In this document: positions 19,039 through 28,395 of the stretch, piece after piece | How the letters are laid out: each line of letters starts with the position of its first letter | Numbering within the stretch: the first letter of the stretch is position 1 | Origin: an uncultured Muribaculum sp. | GTDB lineage: Bacteria > Bacteroidota > Bacteroidia > Bacteroidales > Muribaculaceae | DNA: 64,000 nucleotides | NCBI GenBank assembly: GCA_910587665.1 | Contig: CAJUMZ010000018.1 | Coordinates: forward strand, 3,841-67,840 | Direction: 5' to 3' | Notes under the pieces: model-generated | Told to the model about the DNA's origin: nothing | What the model saw: only the letters and a program-made list of their open reading frames with translations | The model's database searches: none | Made by a program: the position numbers and the translations under genes

Positions 19039-19098
19039 TCCGGCACGCGATGTCGATCTGCGACGGAGTAGCTCCTTCGCGTGCCGGACTGTTTTTTA
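19039..19098 (+). terminator. Intrinsic terminator with three-way-junction fold, between glnN and gltB
   Basis: A perfect 12-bp outer stem, TCCGGCACGCGA (19039-19050) with TCGCGTGCCGGA (19077-19088), is followed by a T-run (19092-19097). The 26-nt loop itself holds two small perfect hairpins, GTCG-atctg-CGAC (19052-19064) and GGAG-tag-CTCC (19065-19075), so the whole can fold as a compact three-way junction. The simplest role is termination after glnN. Its place 16 bp before gltB allows attenuation of gltBD. Confidence 0.75.
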
Positions 19099-19114
19099 AT
19101 GGAAGTTTTTACGT

Positions 19115-22100
19115 ATGAGAAGTCCGATTCATAAGCCGGAGGGGCTTTATGATCCGCGCTTTGAGCATGACGCCTGTGGAGTGGGTCTGCTTGTCAACAT
19201 AAGGGGCATAAAGTCACATCAGCTCGTAGAGCAAGGTTTACAAGTCCTTGAACACATGGTTCACCGCGGAGCCGAGGGTGCCGATCCGAAGACCGGCGAC
19301 GGTGCCGGCATAATGGTGCAGATACCTCACGAATTTATTCTGCTTCAAGGAATCGCTGTCCCGGAAAAGGGGCGTTACGGAAGCGGTCTTGTCTTTATGC
19401 CTAAAGATGAAGACACACAGCAGATAATGCTTGATATCATTGAGCGCGAGGCTATAGAGCTCGGGCTTTCACTGATTGCCGTGCGCGACGTGCCCACCAA
19501 CAACGAGCAACTCGGTATTGTCGCCCGTGAGGCTGAGCCGGCGATAAAGCAGATATTCATTGCCGATGAGAAGACCAACGACGAGATTGAGCCGCGTCTT
19601 TACGTGCTCCGTCGTAGTGTGGAAAAAAAGATCGCCTCATCTACGCTTATCGGAAAAGAGGCATTCTATATTGTCTCCCTTTCGTCAAGGGTAATTGTAT
19701 ATAAGGGTATGCTTTCGAGTTTGCAGCTGCGATACTATTTCCCTGACTTGATGAATCCGCATTTTACCACCGGTATGGCGCTTGTGCATTCGCGCTTCAG
19801 TACCAACACATTCCCGACATGGTCGCTTGCCCAGCCGTTCCGCATGCTCGGTCATAACGGTGAGATCAATACGATACAGGGCAATCGCATGTGGATGAAA
19901 GCGCGCGAGTGTGTGCTACATCCGTCAAAATTCGGCGGTGCCGACCTTACACCAATAGTCCAGCCCGGGATGAGCGATTCCGCATCGCTTGACAATGTGT
20001 TGGAGTTCTTTGTGATGAGCGGTATGTCGCTGCCCCATGCTCTCGCCATGCTTGTGCCGGAGTCTTTTAACGACAAGAATCCCATATCTCCAGAGTTGAA
20101 GGCTTTCTATGAATTTCATTCTATTCTGATGGAGGCGTGGGACGGTCCTGCGACTCTTCTGTTCAGTGACGGCAGGTACGCCGGCGGTATGCTTGACCGT
20201 AACGGACTTCGCCCGGCGCGCTACCTGATCACCAACAACGATACCATGGTTGTGGCGTCAGAAATGGGTGTGTTGCCGTTTGAGGCATCGGAGGTAAAAG
20301 AAAAGGGCAGGTTGCGCCCCGGCAAGATGCTGATGGTCGATATGGAGAAGGGTATAATATATCACGATGCGGAATTAAAGGAAAAACTTGCATCGGAGTT
20401 CCCTTACCGTGACTGGCTGTCGCGCAATCGCATTATTCTTGATAAGATAAGCAGCGGTCGCAAGGTGGCTTATGATGTCGACGGCTTCGAGCGGTTGCTG
20501 CACGCATTTTTCTATCATCGTGAGGAAGTTGAAAAGATCATAACCTGCATGGTGGCCGACGGAAAGGAGCCTGTAAATTCTATGGGATGTGACACGCCGC
20601 TTGCCGTACTATCTAAGGAGCCGCAGTTGCTTTACAACTATTTCCGCCAGCACTTCGCCCAGGTGACCAATCCGCCTATTGATCCTCTGCGTGAGGAGCT
20701 TGTGATGAGCCTTGACAGCTATATAGGCGCTATTGACCTTAACCTGCTTGAGCCCAATCCGGAGTTGTGCAAGATGGTGCTTTTGAAGCGCCCCATAATA
20801 ACCAACCGTGAGCTTGACCTGTTGTGCAACCTCCGTTATAAAGGATTTAATACCCGCAAGCTTGACATGACTTTCCCAGTTGCCGAAGGTACCGGTGGTC
20901 TTGCCGATGCTATCGACCGGCTGTGTCATGATGCAGAAATGGCTGTGGATGAAGGATGCAACTATATCGTATTGAGCGACCGCGGAGTAAGCCCGGAACG
21001 TGCTCCGATACCTTCGTTGCTTGCCACTTCAGCCGTTCACCATCATCTTATCGACTGTAAGAAGCGTGTGCAGACGGCACTAATCGTGGAGACCGCCGAC
21101 GCACGTGAAGTGATGCATTTCGCGTTGCTTTCCGGTTACGGTGCGAGTGCGATCAACCCTTATCTTGCATTTGCCGTGATCAATGACCTTGTGGATCGCA
21201 AGGAGATACAGCTCGACTTTCATACGGCCGAGAAAAATTATATCAAGGCGATTGACAAAGGATTGCTTAAGGTTATGTCAAAGATGGGTATATCAACCAT
21301 CACCAGCTATAAGGGCGCGCAGCTTTTCGAAGCCATCGGCGTGTCGGATGACATGGTGAAGCGTTATTTCGGAAATACCGTCAGCAAGATTTCAGGTATT
21401 GACCTTGATGATCTCTGCCGCGACATATTAAAATCTCATGCCGAGGCATTTTCCGATGATTTTGACTCGGAATCTCCATTGCGTCATCTCGGTCAATATT
21501 CATTCCGCAAGGATGGCGAGTCACACGCATGGAATCCTGAGTCGATCACTGCTCTCCAACTTGCCACACGTCTTGGCAGCTATAAGAAATTCAAGGAGTT
21601 TACTGCTCTTGTCGACAACAAGCCTGAGCCTATCTTCATACGTGACTTCCTCGATTTCAAAAAAGGCACTCCCGTGCCTGTCGACGAGGTCGAGCCGGTA
21701 GAAGACATAATGCGACGCTTTGTGACAGGAGCGATGTCGTTTGGCTCGATAAGTCGTGAGGCTCACGAAGCTCTTGGTATAGCGATGAACGCCATAGGCG
21801 CAAGGAGCAATACCGGCGAGGGCGGGGAAGACCCCGAACGATTCAAATTGCGCGACGACGGTTCGTCGGCTCGCTCGGCAATCAAGCAGGTTGCGTCGGG
21901 TCGATTCGGAGTAACCGCGGAGTATCTTGTTAATGCCGACGAGATCCAGATCAAGATTGCCCAGGGTGCTAAGCCGGGCGAGGGCGGTCAGCTTCCCGGC
22001 TTCAAGGTAGATAAGATCATAGCGAAAACGCGTCATTCGATACCGGGAATTTCATTGATCTCACCACCTCCTCATCATGACATCTATTCGATAGAAGATC

Positions 22101-23623
22101 TCGCGCAGCTCATTTTTGACTTGAAGAATGTGAATCCCGAGGCAAAGGTGAGTGTGAAACTTGTGTCGGAAAGCGGAGTAGGTACAATTGCCGCCGGTGT
22201 GGCAAAGGCAAAGAGTGATCTTATTACCATAAGCGGCAGTGACGGCGGTACCGGGGCGTCTCCGGCAAGTTCGATCCGTTATGCCGGACTTCCGGTGGAA
22301 ATCGGTCTCTCCGAGACTCAGCAGACACTTGTATTGAACAATCTTCGCGGACAGGTGAAATTGCAGGCCGATGGTCAGCTCAAGACCGCGCGCGATGTTG
22401 TGATTATGGCGATGCTTGGTGCCGAAGAATATGGATTTGCCACCAGTGCGCTTATTGTGCTCGGATGCGTGATGATGCGCAAGTGTCACCTGAACACATG
22501 CCCTGTCGGCGTTGCTACCCAGAATGAAGAGCTGCGTAAGCGATTTGTCGGCAGGTCGGAGTATGTAATCAATTTCTTCAAGTTCCTTGCCCAGGAAATC
22601 AGGGAGACACTCGCCGAGATAGGTGTACGTCGTCTTGATGAGATTATCGGTCGCACCGACATGCTGTTTGTTAAGCCTGAGCATAACACTCCGAAGACGT
22701 CACATCTTGACTTCTCCAAGATACTTTACATGCCCTCCGAGGCAAAAGTCAACGCTATACTGAATGTCGTGGATCAGAAACATGACATTGCCAATGTGCT
22801 TGACCGCAAGCTTATAAGCCGTTCATTCCCGGCTATAGAGTCGAGGATGCCGGTAGAACTCGAATTCCCGATAGCCAACACCGACCGCTCGGTAGGCGCT
22901 ATGCTTTCGGGTGTCGTGGCAAAGCGTTATGGCGACGCGGGACTTCCTTCCGATACAATCGCATGCACATTCCGCGGCTCGGCGGGACAAAGTTTCGCCG
23001 CATTCCTTGCCCATGGCATAACTTTCCGTCTTGAAGGCGATGCCAACGATTATGTCGGTAAAGGTCTTTCCGGCGGCAAGATTGTGATAGTGCCGCCGTC
23101 TGGCAGCACATTTGCCCCGCAGGATAACATCATAGCAGGCAACACATTGCTTTACGGTGCTACAGCAGGCGAGGTTTATATCAACGGCAGGGTCGGCGAG
23201 CGTTTTTGCGTAAGAAACTCGGGCGCAACCGCTGTGGTTGAAGGAGTAGGCGACCATTGTTGCGAGTATATGACTGGAGGTCGTACCGTGGTGCTTGGCT
23301 CCACCGGACGCAATTTTGCCGCCGGTATGAGCGGCGGTATAGCCTATGTATGGAATCCTGACGGCAACTTCGATTATTTCTGCAACATGGAGATGGTTGA
23401 GCTTTCGCTTATCGAGGATATGGCTGACAACCGGGAACTTTACAGGCTTATCGGCAATCACTATAAGCATACCCACAGTCCGCTTGCGGGCAGAATGCTT
23501 GACAACTGGCAGGAATATGTGGAACAGTTTATCAAGGTGATTCCGATTGAGTACAAGAAGGTGCTCCATGATGAGAAGATGGCGCGGTTGCAGCAGCGTC
23601 TTGCCAATGTGGAGCGTGATTGA
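19115..23623 (+). CDS. gltB: Glutamate synthase, large (alpha) subunit
   Basis: GltB transfers the glutamine amide to 2-oxoglutarate to give two glutamates. The 1,502 residues carry in order a class II glutamine amidotransferase domain whose catalytic Cys21 (HDACGVGLL) would be exposed by removal of a 20-residue propeptide, the central domain, the FMN-binding synthase domain with the 3Fe-4S cysteines CVMMRKCHLNTCPVGVA near residue 1120, and a C-terminal GXGXG beta-helix (NTLLYGATAGEVYINGRVGERF). The length is normal for bacterial GltB. It lies 36 bp before gltD. Confidence 0.97.
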   Translation: MRSPIHKPEGLYDPRFEHDACGVGLLVNIRGIKSHQLVEQGLQVLEHMVHRGAEGADPKTGDGAGIMVQIPHEFILLQGIAVPEKGRYGSGLVFMPKDEDTQQIMLDIIEREAIELGLSLIAVRDVPTNNEQLGIVAREAEPAIKQIFIADEKTNDEIEPRLYVLRRSVEKKIASSTLIGKEAFYIVSLSSRVIVYKGMLSSLQLRYYFPDLMNPHFTTGMALVHSRFSTNTFPTWSLAQPFRMLGHNGEINTIQGNRMWMKARECVLHPSKFGGADLTPIVQPGMSDSASLDNVLEFFVMSGMSLPHALAMLVPESFNDKNPISPELKAFYEFHSILMEAWDGPATLLFSDGRYAGGMLDRNGLRPARYLITNNDTMVVASEMGVLPFEASEVKEKGRLRPGKMLMVDMEKGIIYHDAELKEKLASEFPYRDWLSRNRIILDKISSGRKVAYDVDGFERLLHAFFYHREEVEKIITCMVADGKEPVNSMGCDTPLAVLSKEPQLLYNYFRQHFAQVTNPPIDPLREELVMSLDSYIGAIDLNLLEPNPELCKMVLLKRPIITNRELDLLCNLRYKGFNTRKLDMTFPVAEGTGGLADAIDRLCHDAEMAVDEGCNYIVLSDRGVSPERAPIPSLLATSAVHHHLIDCKKRVQTALIVETADAREVMHFALLSGYGASAINPYLAFAVINDLVDRKEIQLDFHTAEKNYIKAIDKGLLKVMSKMGISTITSYKGAQLFEAIGVSDDMVKRYFGNTVSKISGIDLDDLCRDILKSHAEAFSDDFDSESPLRHLGQYSFRKDGESHAWNPESITALQLATRLGSYKKFKEFTALVDNKPEPIFIRDFLDFKKGTPVPVDEVEPVEDIMRRFVTGAMSFGSISREAHEALGIAMNAIGARSNTGEGGEDPERFKLRDDGSSARSAIKQVASGRFGVTAEYLVNADEIQIKIAQGAKPGEGGQLPGFKVDKIIAKTRHSIPGISLISPPPHHDIYSIEDLAQLIFDLKNVNPEAKVSVKLVSESGVGTIAAGVAKAKSDLITISGSDGGTGASPASSIRYAGLPVEIGLSETQQTLVLNNLRGQVKLQADGQLKTARDVVIMAMLGAEEYGFATSALIVLGCVMMRKCHLNTCPVGVATQNEELRKRFVGRSEYVINFFKFLAQEIRETLAEIGVRRLDEIIGRTDMLFVKPEHNTPKTSHLDFSKILYMPSEAKVNAILNVVDQKHDIANVLDRKLISRSFPAIESRMPVELEFPIANTDRSVGAMLSGVVAKRYGDAGLPSDTIACTFRGSAGQSFAAFLAHGITFRLEGDANDYVGKGLSGGKIVIVPPSGSTFAPQDNIIAGNTLLYGATAGEVYINGRVGERFCVRNSGATAVVEGVGDHCCEYMTGGRTVVLGSTGRNFAAGMSGGIAYVWNPDGNFDYFCNMEMVELSLIEDMADNRELYRLIGNHYKHTHSPLAGRMLDNWQEYVEQFIKVIPIEYKKVLHDEKMARLQQRLANVERD

Positions 23624-23659
23624 TAAAAGTTTTTTGAACCGCTTAACATTACATTATAT

Positions 23660-25084
23660 ATGGGAAATCCCAAAGCATTTCTGACTATTCCCCGTAAAGA
23701 GGCAGGCTATCGACCGGTAAGCGACCGAGTGCGTGATTATGGAGAAGTGGAGCAGACATTAAATCCCGAGGATCGCCGTTTGCAGGCATCTCGGTGTATG
23801 GAATGCGGCGTACCGTTCTGTCACTGGAATTGTCCGCTCGGCAACCGTCAGCCCGAATGGCAGGACAGGTTGTATAAAAACGATATAAAAGGTGCTTATG
23901 CCCTGCTGGTTGCTACCGACGACTTTCCTGAGTTTACCGGAAGGGTGTGTCCCGCATTGTGTGAGAAAGGGTGTGTGCTCAACAAGGAGCATGAGCCTGT
24001 CACAATACGTGAGAATGAGGCGGCTATAGTGGAGCGCGCTTTCAATGAGGGGTATGTACATCCTCACGCCCCGGCACGCCGCCCCGGCACGAAAGTTGCC
24101 GTGATTGGCTCCGGACCCGCCGGTCTTGCATGTGCCAATCAGCTCAACCGGAAAGGACACTCGGTTACTGTGTTTGAGAAAAATGAGGCTGTTGGCGGAC
24201 TTTTACGTTTTGGCATACCTGACTTCAAGCTAAACAAGAGCGTGATTGACAGGCGTGTCAATCTGCTGAAGGAAGAGGGTATAGAGTTCAAGACCGGGGT
24301 TGAAGTCGGTAGAGATATCAAAGCCGACCAATTGCTGTCGGAATATGATGCGGTGTGTGTGGCAATCGGCTCGGAAGTACCCCGCGATCTCAAGGTAGAG
24401 GGCAGGGAACTTGACGGGGTGCATTTCGCCCTTGAATTGCTCCGTCAGCAAAACCGTGTAAATGCCGGGGTCGAAGTGCCGCGCGAAGCACGTATCTCGG
24501 CCAAGGGCAAGCATGTGCTTGTAATCGGCGGCGGTGATACCGGAAGCGACTGTGTAGGCACAGCCAACCGTCAGGGTGCGCTCTCCGTGACCCAGATTGA
24601 GATTATGCCGAAGCCTCCCGTGGGTGAGAATCCCGATACTCCGTGGCCCAACTGGCCTCAGATATTGAAGACATCAAGCTCTCATCTTGAAGGGTGTGAG
24701 CGTCGGTGGCTTCTTGACACCAAAAAGTTTATCGGTAAGGATGGTAAGGTTGATGAGGTCGAGATTGAGGAAGTCAATTGGGAAAAAGACCCTGCGACAG
24801 GAAAGATGAATCTTATCCACACCGGAAAGACGGAGCGTATACCGGCACAGCTTGTGCTGCTCGCCATGGGATTCACCAATCCGGTTGCCGAGGGATTGCT
24901 CGAACAGCTTGGCGTGGAAAAGGATGCCCGTGGTAATGTCAAGGTCAACGGCATGCAACAGAGCAGTGTCGAAAAGGTGTTTGCCGCCGGCGATGCCTCT
25001 ACGGGTGCATCTCTTGTCGTGCGCTGTATCGCCTCGGGTCGTAATGCCGCAAAAGGGATTGACGCATATCTTAAATCGAAATAA
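23660..25084 (+). CDS. gltD: Glutamate synthase, small (beta) subunit
   Basis: GltD supplies electrons from NAD(P)H through FAD and Fe-S clusters to GltB. The 474 residues open with two cysteine clusters (CMECGVPFCHWNCPLGN and CPALCEKGCVLN) for 4Fe-4S centres, then the FAD fold GSGPAGLACANQL (about 151), the NAD(P) fold VIGGGDTGSDCVG (about 290), and the C-terminal AAGDASTGASLVV. Its TAA stop overlaps the ATG of the next gene (TAATG), suggesting translational coupling with the PurF-like protein. Confidence 0.97.
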   Translation: MGNPKAFLTIPRKEAGYRPVSDRVRDYGEVEQTLNPEDRRLQASRCMECGVPFCHWNCPLGNRQPEWQDRLYKNDIKGAYALLVATDDFPEFTGRVCPALCEKGCVLNKEHEPVTIRENEAAIVERAFNEGYVHPHAPARRPGTKVAVIGSGPAGLACANQLNRKGHSVTVFEKNEAVGGLLRFGIPDFKLNKSVIDRRVNLLKEEGIEFKTGVEVGRDIKADQLLSEYDAVCVAIGSEVPRDLKVEGRELDGVHFALELLRQQNRVNAGVEVPREARISAKGKHVLVIGGGDTGSDCVGTANRQGALSVTQIEIMPKPPVGENPDTPWPNWPQILKTSSSHLEGCERRWLLDTKKFIGKDGKVDEVEIEEVNWEKDPATGKMNLIHTGKTERIPAQLVLLAMGFTNPVAEGLLEQLGVEKDARGNVKVNGMQQSSVEKVFAAGDASTGASLVVRCIASGRNAAKGIDAYLKSK

Positions 25085-26973
25085 TGGAACAGCTGAAGCA
25101 TGAGTGTGGCGTAGCTATGATACGCCTGTTGAAACCGCTTGATTATTATAAGAAAAAGTACGGCACTTACCTGTATGGGCTTAACAAGCTATATCTCCTT
25201 ATGGAGAAACAGCATAACCGCGGTCAGGAAGGTGCGGGTGCCGGAGTTATAAAAATGAATTCTCCCGCGGGACACGAATATGTGTTCCGCGAGAGGGCTC
25301 TCGGTTCCAATGCCATCCAGGAGATTTTTTCGACAATAAATCATCAGGTGGATCAGGCGCATGTGAATGAACATGATGCCGACTGGGTCGACGCCTATGC
25401 GCCGTTTATCGGCGAGGTGTACATGGGGCATCTGCGTTACTCCACTACCGGGCGCAGCGGCATAAGCTATGTGCATCCGTTTCTGCGGCGCAATAACTGG
25501 TGTTCGCGCTCGCTTATGCTGTGTGGCAACTTCAATATGACCAATGTCGACAGTATATTCAACGCTGTAGTGGAGAAAGGACAGCACCCGCGTATATACT
25601 CCGACACGGTAATCATACTCGAACAACTCGGCTACGCGCTTGATAAGGAAAACAACCGCCTCTACCATAAATTTACCGAAGAAGGGCTTGACGGCATGGA
25701 GCGTGCTGTCGCTATAGAGGATAACATTGACCTTCGACCGGTGCTTGCCTCCACAGCCCCGGGATGGGATGGCGGATACGTGATATGTGGTGCGCTCGGC
25801 TCAGGTGATATGTGGGCGTTGCGTGACCCTCACGGCATACGCCCGGCGTTTTATTATGCAGACGACGAAATAGTAGTCATAGCCTCCGAACGACCCGTGA
25901 TACAGACCGTAATGAATGTGCCTCGGCGTGCCGTTCATGAGCTTGCCCCGGGTTGCGCGATAATAGTCACTAAAAACGGCAAAGTGAGTGTCGATGACAT
26001 TCTCGGTGAAGGAAAAAACAAACGATGCTCCTTTGAACGCATATACTTCTCCCGCGGTAGCGACGCCGACATATACAAGGAGCGCAAGGCTCTTGGAAGA
26101 AATCTTGTCGACAAGATATTAAAGGGTGTGGATTATGATCTTGATCATGCCGTTTTCTCCTTTATCCCCAACACGGCGGAGGTGGCGTTCATAGGCATGA
26201 TCGAAGGTCTTGAAAAATATCTTGACCGGGAGAAAGCCGACCGCATATACCGGTTGTCGCAGAATGATGCCCTGTCACGTGACGCCCTGCTGGATATAAT
26301 GCAGCGCAAACTGCGTATAGAGAAAGTGGCAATAAAGGATATCAAGCTCCGCACATTTATTGCGGAAGGCGAGTCGCGTAACGATCTTGCCGCCCATGTG
26401 TATGATGTCACTTACGGTATCGTGGAAAATGACCGCGACACGCTTGTGGTAATTGATGATTCGATAGTGCGCGGAACTACCTTACGTCAGTCCATAATAA
26501 GAATGCTTGACCGGCTGCATCCTAAAAAGATAGTGATTGTAAGTTCTTCGCCGCAGGTACGCTATCCCGACTATTACGGAATCGACATGTCGAGGATGGG
26601 TGAGTTCTGTGCATTTCGTGCCGCTGTTTCGTTGCTTAAGGAGAGCGGAAGGGAAGGAATTCTTGAAGAAGTGTATAATAATTGTATCGCACAGGAAAAT
26701 GTGCCTGATAGTGAGCTTGTCAATTGTGTCAAGGCGATATACGCTTCATTTACCGACGAACAGATCTCGTCAAAAATTGCCGAGATGCTCACGCCTGCCG
26801 ATACCCATGCCGACGTGGAGATTATATATCAGACACTTGAGGGGCTTCATGAGGCCGTACCGTCTTCTCCCGGCGACTGGTATTTTTCCGGTAATTATCC
26901 GACACCGGGCGGCATAAGGCTGGTAAACAAGGCTTATGTGAATTATTTCGAGGGAAATGTTGACAAACGTTAG
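25084..26973 (+). CDS. Amidophosphoribosyltransferase (PurF-like), long Bacteroidota form
   Basis: This protein joins an N-terminal class II glutamine amidotransferase domain to a phosphoribosyltransferase domain, as in PurF. HECGVAMIRL places the nucleophile at Cys8, so a 7-residue propeptide is likely. The ligand motifs GHLRYSTTGRSG, CGNFNMTN and SDTVI are present, and the PRPP loop is VVIDDSIVRGTTLRQSI. At 629 residues it is some 120-150 longer than typical PurF. It starts inside the gltD stop, so it belongs to the GS-GOGAT unit. It may be a paralogue of a separate purF, with a role in glutamine-linked nitrogen balance; that is an inference. Confidence 0.85.
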   Translation: MEQLKHECGVAMIRLLKPLDYYKKKYGTYLYGLNKLYLLMEKQHNRGQEGAGAGVIKMNSPAGHEYVFRERALGSNAIQEIFSTINHQVDQAHVNEHDADWVDAYAPFIGEVYMGHLRYSTTGRSGISYVHPFLRRNNWCSRSLMLCGNFNMTNVDSIFNAVVEKGQHPRIYSDTVIILEQLGYALDKENNRLYHKFTEEGLDGMERAVAIEDNIDLRPVLASTAPGWDGGYVICGALGSGDMWALRDPHGIRPAFYYADDEIVVIASERPVIQTVMNVPRRAVHELAPGCAIIVTKNGKVSVDDILGEGKNKRCSFERIYFSRGSDADIYKERKALGRNLVDKILKGVDYDLDHAVFSFIPNTAEVAFIGMIEGLEKYLDREKADRIYRLSQNDALSRDALLDIMQRKLRIEKVAIKDIKLRTFIAEGESRNDLAAHVYDVTYGIVENDRDTLVVIDDSIVRGTTLRQSIIRMLDRLHPKKIVIVSSSPQVRYPDYYGIDMSRMGEFCAFRAAVSLLKESGREGILEEVYNNCIAQENVPDSELVNCVKAIYASFTDEQISSKIAEMLTPADTHADVEIIYQTLEGLHEAVPSSPGDWYFSGNYPTPGGIRLVNKAYVNYFEGNVDKR

Positions 26974-26990
26974 ATTTTCCGTCAAAATAT

Positions 26991-27032
26991 TTTGATAAAC
27001 CGAATAAATTTAGTTAGTTTGCAATAACTAAC
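26991..27032 (+). promoter_or_regulatory. Promoter with overlapping palindrome before the TM2 gene
   Basis: A TTTG at 26991-26994 is followed 20 bp later by TAGTTTG (27015-27021), a -7-like box one base short of consensus. The box lies inside a perfect dyad, GTTAGTT-tgcaat-AACTAAC (27013-27032), a plausible operator or leader hairpin. Just upstream, TCAAAATATTTTGA (26982-26995) is a perfect palindrome. Confidence 0.4.
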
Positions 27033-27060
27033 ATATATCAACCAATCAAACTTAAACAAG

Positions 27061-27366
27061 ATGGACCAGCAAAACAATCCTAACAGTTGTCCTCCTCCTT
27101 ATCCTGACAGTGTGTTTTCTCCCGGGCCTTCGGGCAAGAGCCGCGGTGTTGCCGCTCTGCTTGCCATATTTCTCGGTAGTCTCGGCATACAGTATTTTTA
27201 TCTCGGAAAGAATACAGCCGGTATAATCACATTGATAGTGACATTCTGCCTTTGTGGTATTCCCTCGATATTATGGCTTATACAGGGTATCCTAATGTTC
27301 ACAATGTCACAGCAGGATTTTGAGCGTAAGTATGTATACACGACTTCGACTTTCCCGCTGTTCTGA
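27061..27366 (+). CDS. TM2 domain-containing small membrane protein
   Basis: This 101-residue protein has a Pro/Asn-rich cytosolic-looking start (PPPYPDS) and a TM2 domain: two hydrophobic helices, AALLAIFLGSLGIQYFYLG and AGIITLIVTFCLCGIPSILW, joined by a short loop with the family's G.HxFYLG-like motif (here GIQYFYLGK). TM2 proteins are small inner-membrane proteins of unclear function. It has its own promoter-like region and ends before a bidirectional terminator shared with fabI. Confidence 0.85.
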   Translation: MDQQNNPNSCPPPYPDSVFSPGPSGKSRGVAALLAIFLGSLGIQYFYLGKNTAGIITLIVTFCLCGIPSILWLIQGILMFTMSQQDFERKYVYTTSTFPLF

Positions 27367-27383
27367 TTGAACTTAAAATTGGA

Positions 27384-27425
27384 AACAATAAATCCCGACA
27401 TCTCAGAATGCCGGGATTTATTGTT
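27384..27425. terminator. Bidirectional terminator between the TM2 gene and fabI
   Basis: Fourteen-base arms AACAATAAATCCCG (27384-27397) and CGGGATTTATTGTT (27412-27425) pair perfectly around a 14-nt loop. The A/T-rich flanks give a U-rich tail on both strands, fitting two genes that converge here. Confidence 0.8.
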
Positions 27426-27446
27426 ATATGAGGATTTGCGATGGGA

Positions 27447-28304
27447 TTAACCGTATTGAATTGTTCCGTCGGGATTACGGTAGAGGTCGAAGCTCTTTTC
27501 ATATTGGTCCATTGCACGGAGGCTCATACCCATGCTCGAGAATCCGCCGTCGTGGTAGAGGTTTTGCATGGTCACCTTACGGGTAAGGTCGCTGAACATC
27601 ACGATGCAATAGTTAGCGCATTCCTCTGCATCGGCATTGCCGAGCGGCGACATGCGGTTGGCGAAATCCATCAGCGAGTCCATGCCCTTCACGCCGCTTC
27701 CGGCGGTAGTCTGTGTCGGAGACTGTGATATGGTATTGATTCTCACATGCTTCTCCCTTCCGTAGATGTAGCCGAAACTGCGGGCTATGGATTCAAGAAG
27801 AGCCTTTGCGTCAGCCATGTCGTTGTAGCCAAACATAGTGCGCTGAGCCGCAATGTAGCTCAGAGCGATAATGCTTCCGTAATCGTTGATGGCGTCGAGC
27901 TTCTTTGCTGCTTGAATCATTTTATGAAATGACACAGCCGATATGTCGAGGGTCTTGTTGAGCAGATCATAATCTATATCATCGTAAAGACGCTTTTTGC
28001 GGACATTGGGTGACATGCCTATAGAGTGGAGTACGAAGTCGATCTTTCCGCCAAGCACCTCCGTCGAACGCTGAAATACCATTTCGAGGTCATCGACATT
28101 GGTTGCGTCGGCGGGAATAACTTCTGCATTTAGCTTTTCTCCAAGTTTGCTGACATCGCCCATCCTTACTGCTACCGGTGTATTGGAGAGTGTGATAACA
28201 GCACCTTCCTCGACAGCCTTTTCAGCCACTTTCCAGGCGATACTCATGTCATTGAGCGCGCCGAATATCACGCCGCGCTTTCCTTTCAATAAGTTGTAAC
28301 TCAT
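27447..28304 (-). CDS. fabI: Enoyl-[acyl-carrier-protein] reductase FabI
   Basis: FabI reduces the trans-2-enoyl-ACP double bond with NADH in the last step of fatty-acid elongation. The 285 residues show the FabI-type cofactor region KRGVIFGALNDMSIAWKVA, the loop HSIGMSPN, and the catalytic Tyr-x6-Lys in GYNDMADAK. The substrate-loop ISQSPTQTTAGSGVKGMDS is also present. The length and C-terminus suit the larger Bacteroidota FabI. It is transcribed alone from a promoter at 28330-28337. Confidence 0.95.
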   Translation of the reverse strand: MSYNLLKGKRGVIFGALNDMSIAWKVAEKAVEEGAVITLSNTPVAVRMGDVSKLGEKLNAEVIPADATNVDDLEMVFQRSTEVLGGKIDFVLHSIGMSPNVRKKRLYDDIDYDLLNKTLDISAVSFHKMIQAAKKLDAINDYGSIIALSYIAAQRTMFGYNDMADAKALLESIARSFGYIYGREKHVRINTISQSPTQTTAGSGVKGMDSLMDFANRMSPLGNADAEECANYCIVMFSDLTRKVTMQNLYHDGGFSSMGMSLRAMDQYEKSFDLYRNPDGTIQYG

Positions 28305-28329
28305 TAATTCAGTCTGTTATAATTCGCGG

Positions 28330-28376
28330 CAAAGTTACAAAAAATTCCTGATTTCACCGAAAAAGCCGTATATTTG
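28330..28376. promoter_or_regulatory. Divergent promoters: fabI (-) and small unknown gene (+)
   Basis: On the minus strand TAACTTTG (plus 28330-28337) lies 26 bp before the fabI ATG. On the plus strand TATATTTG (28369-28376) lies 20 bp before the ATG at 28396. Both match TAnnTTTG exactly. The -33 elements are not clear. Confidence 0.6.
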
Positions 28377-28395
28377 TCGGTAAATACGATATATT

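Noticed and set aside
22823..23569. 248-codon minus-strand frame inside gltB
   Set aside because: Antisense shadow in the GXGXG region of gltB, caused by the codon bias of the real gene.
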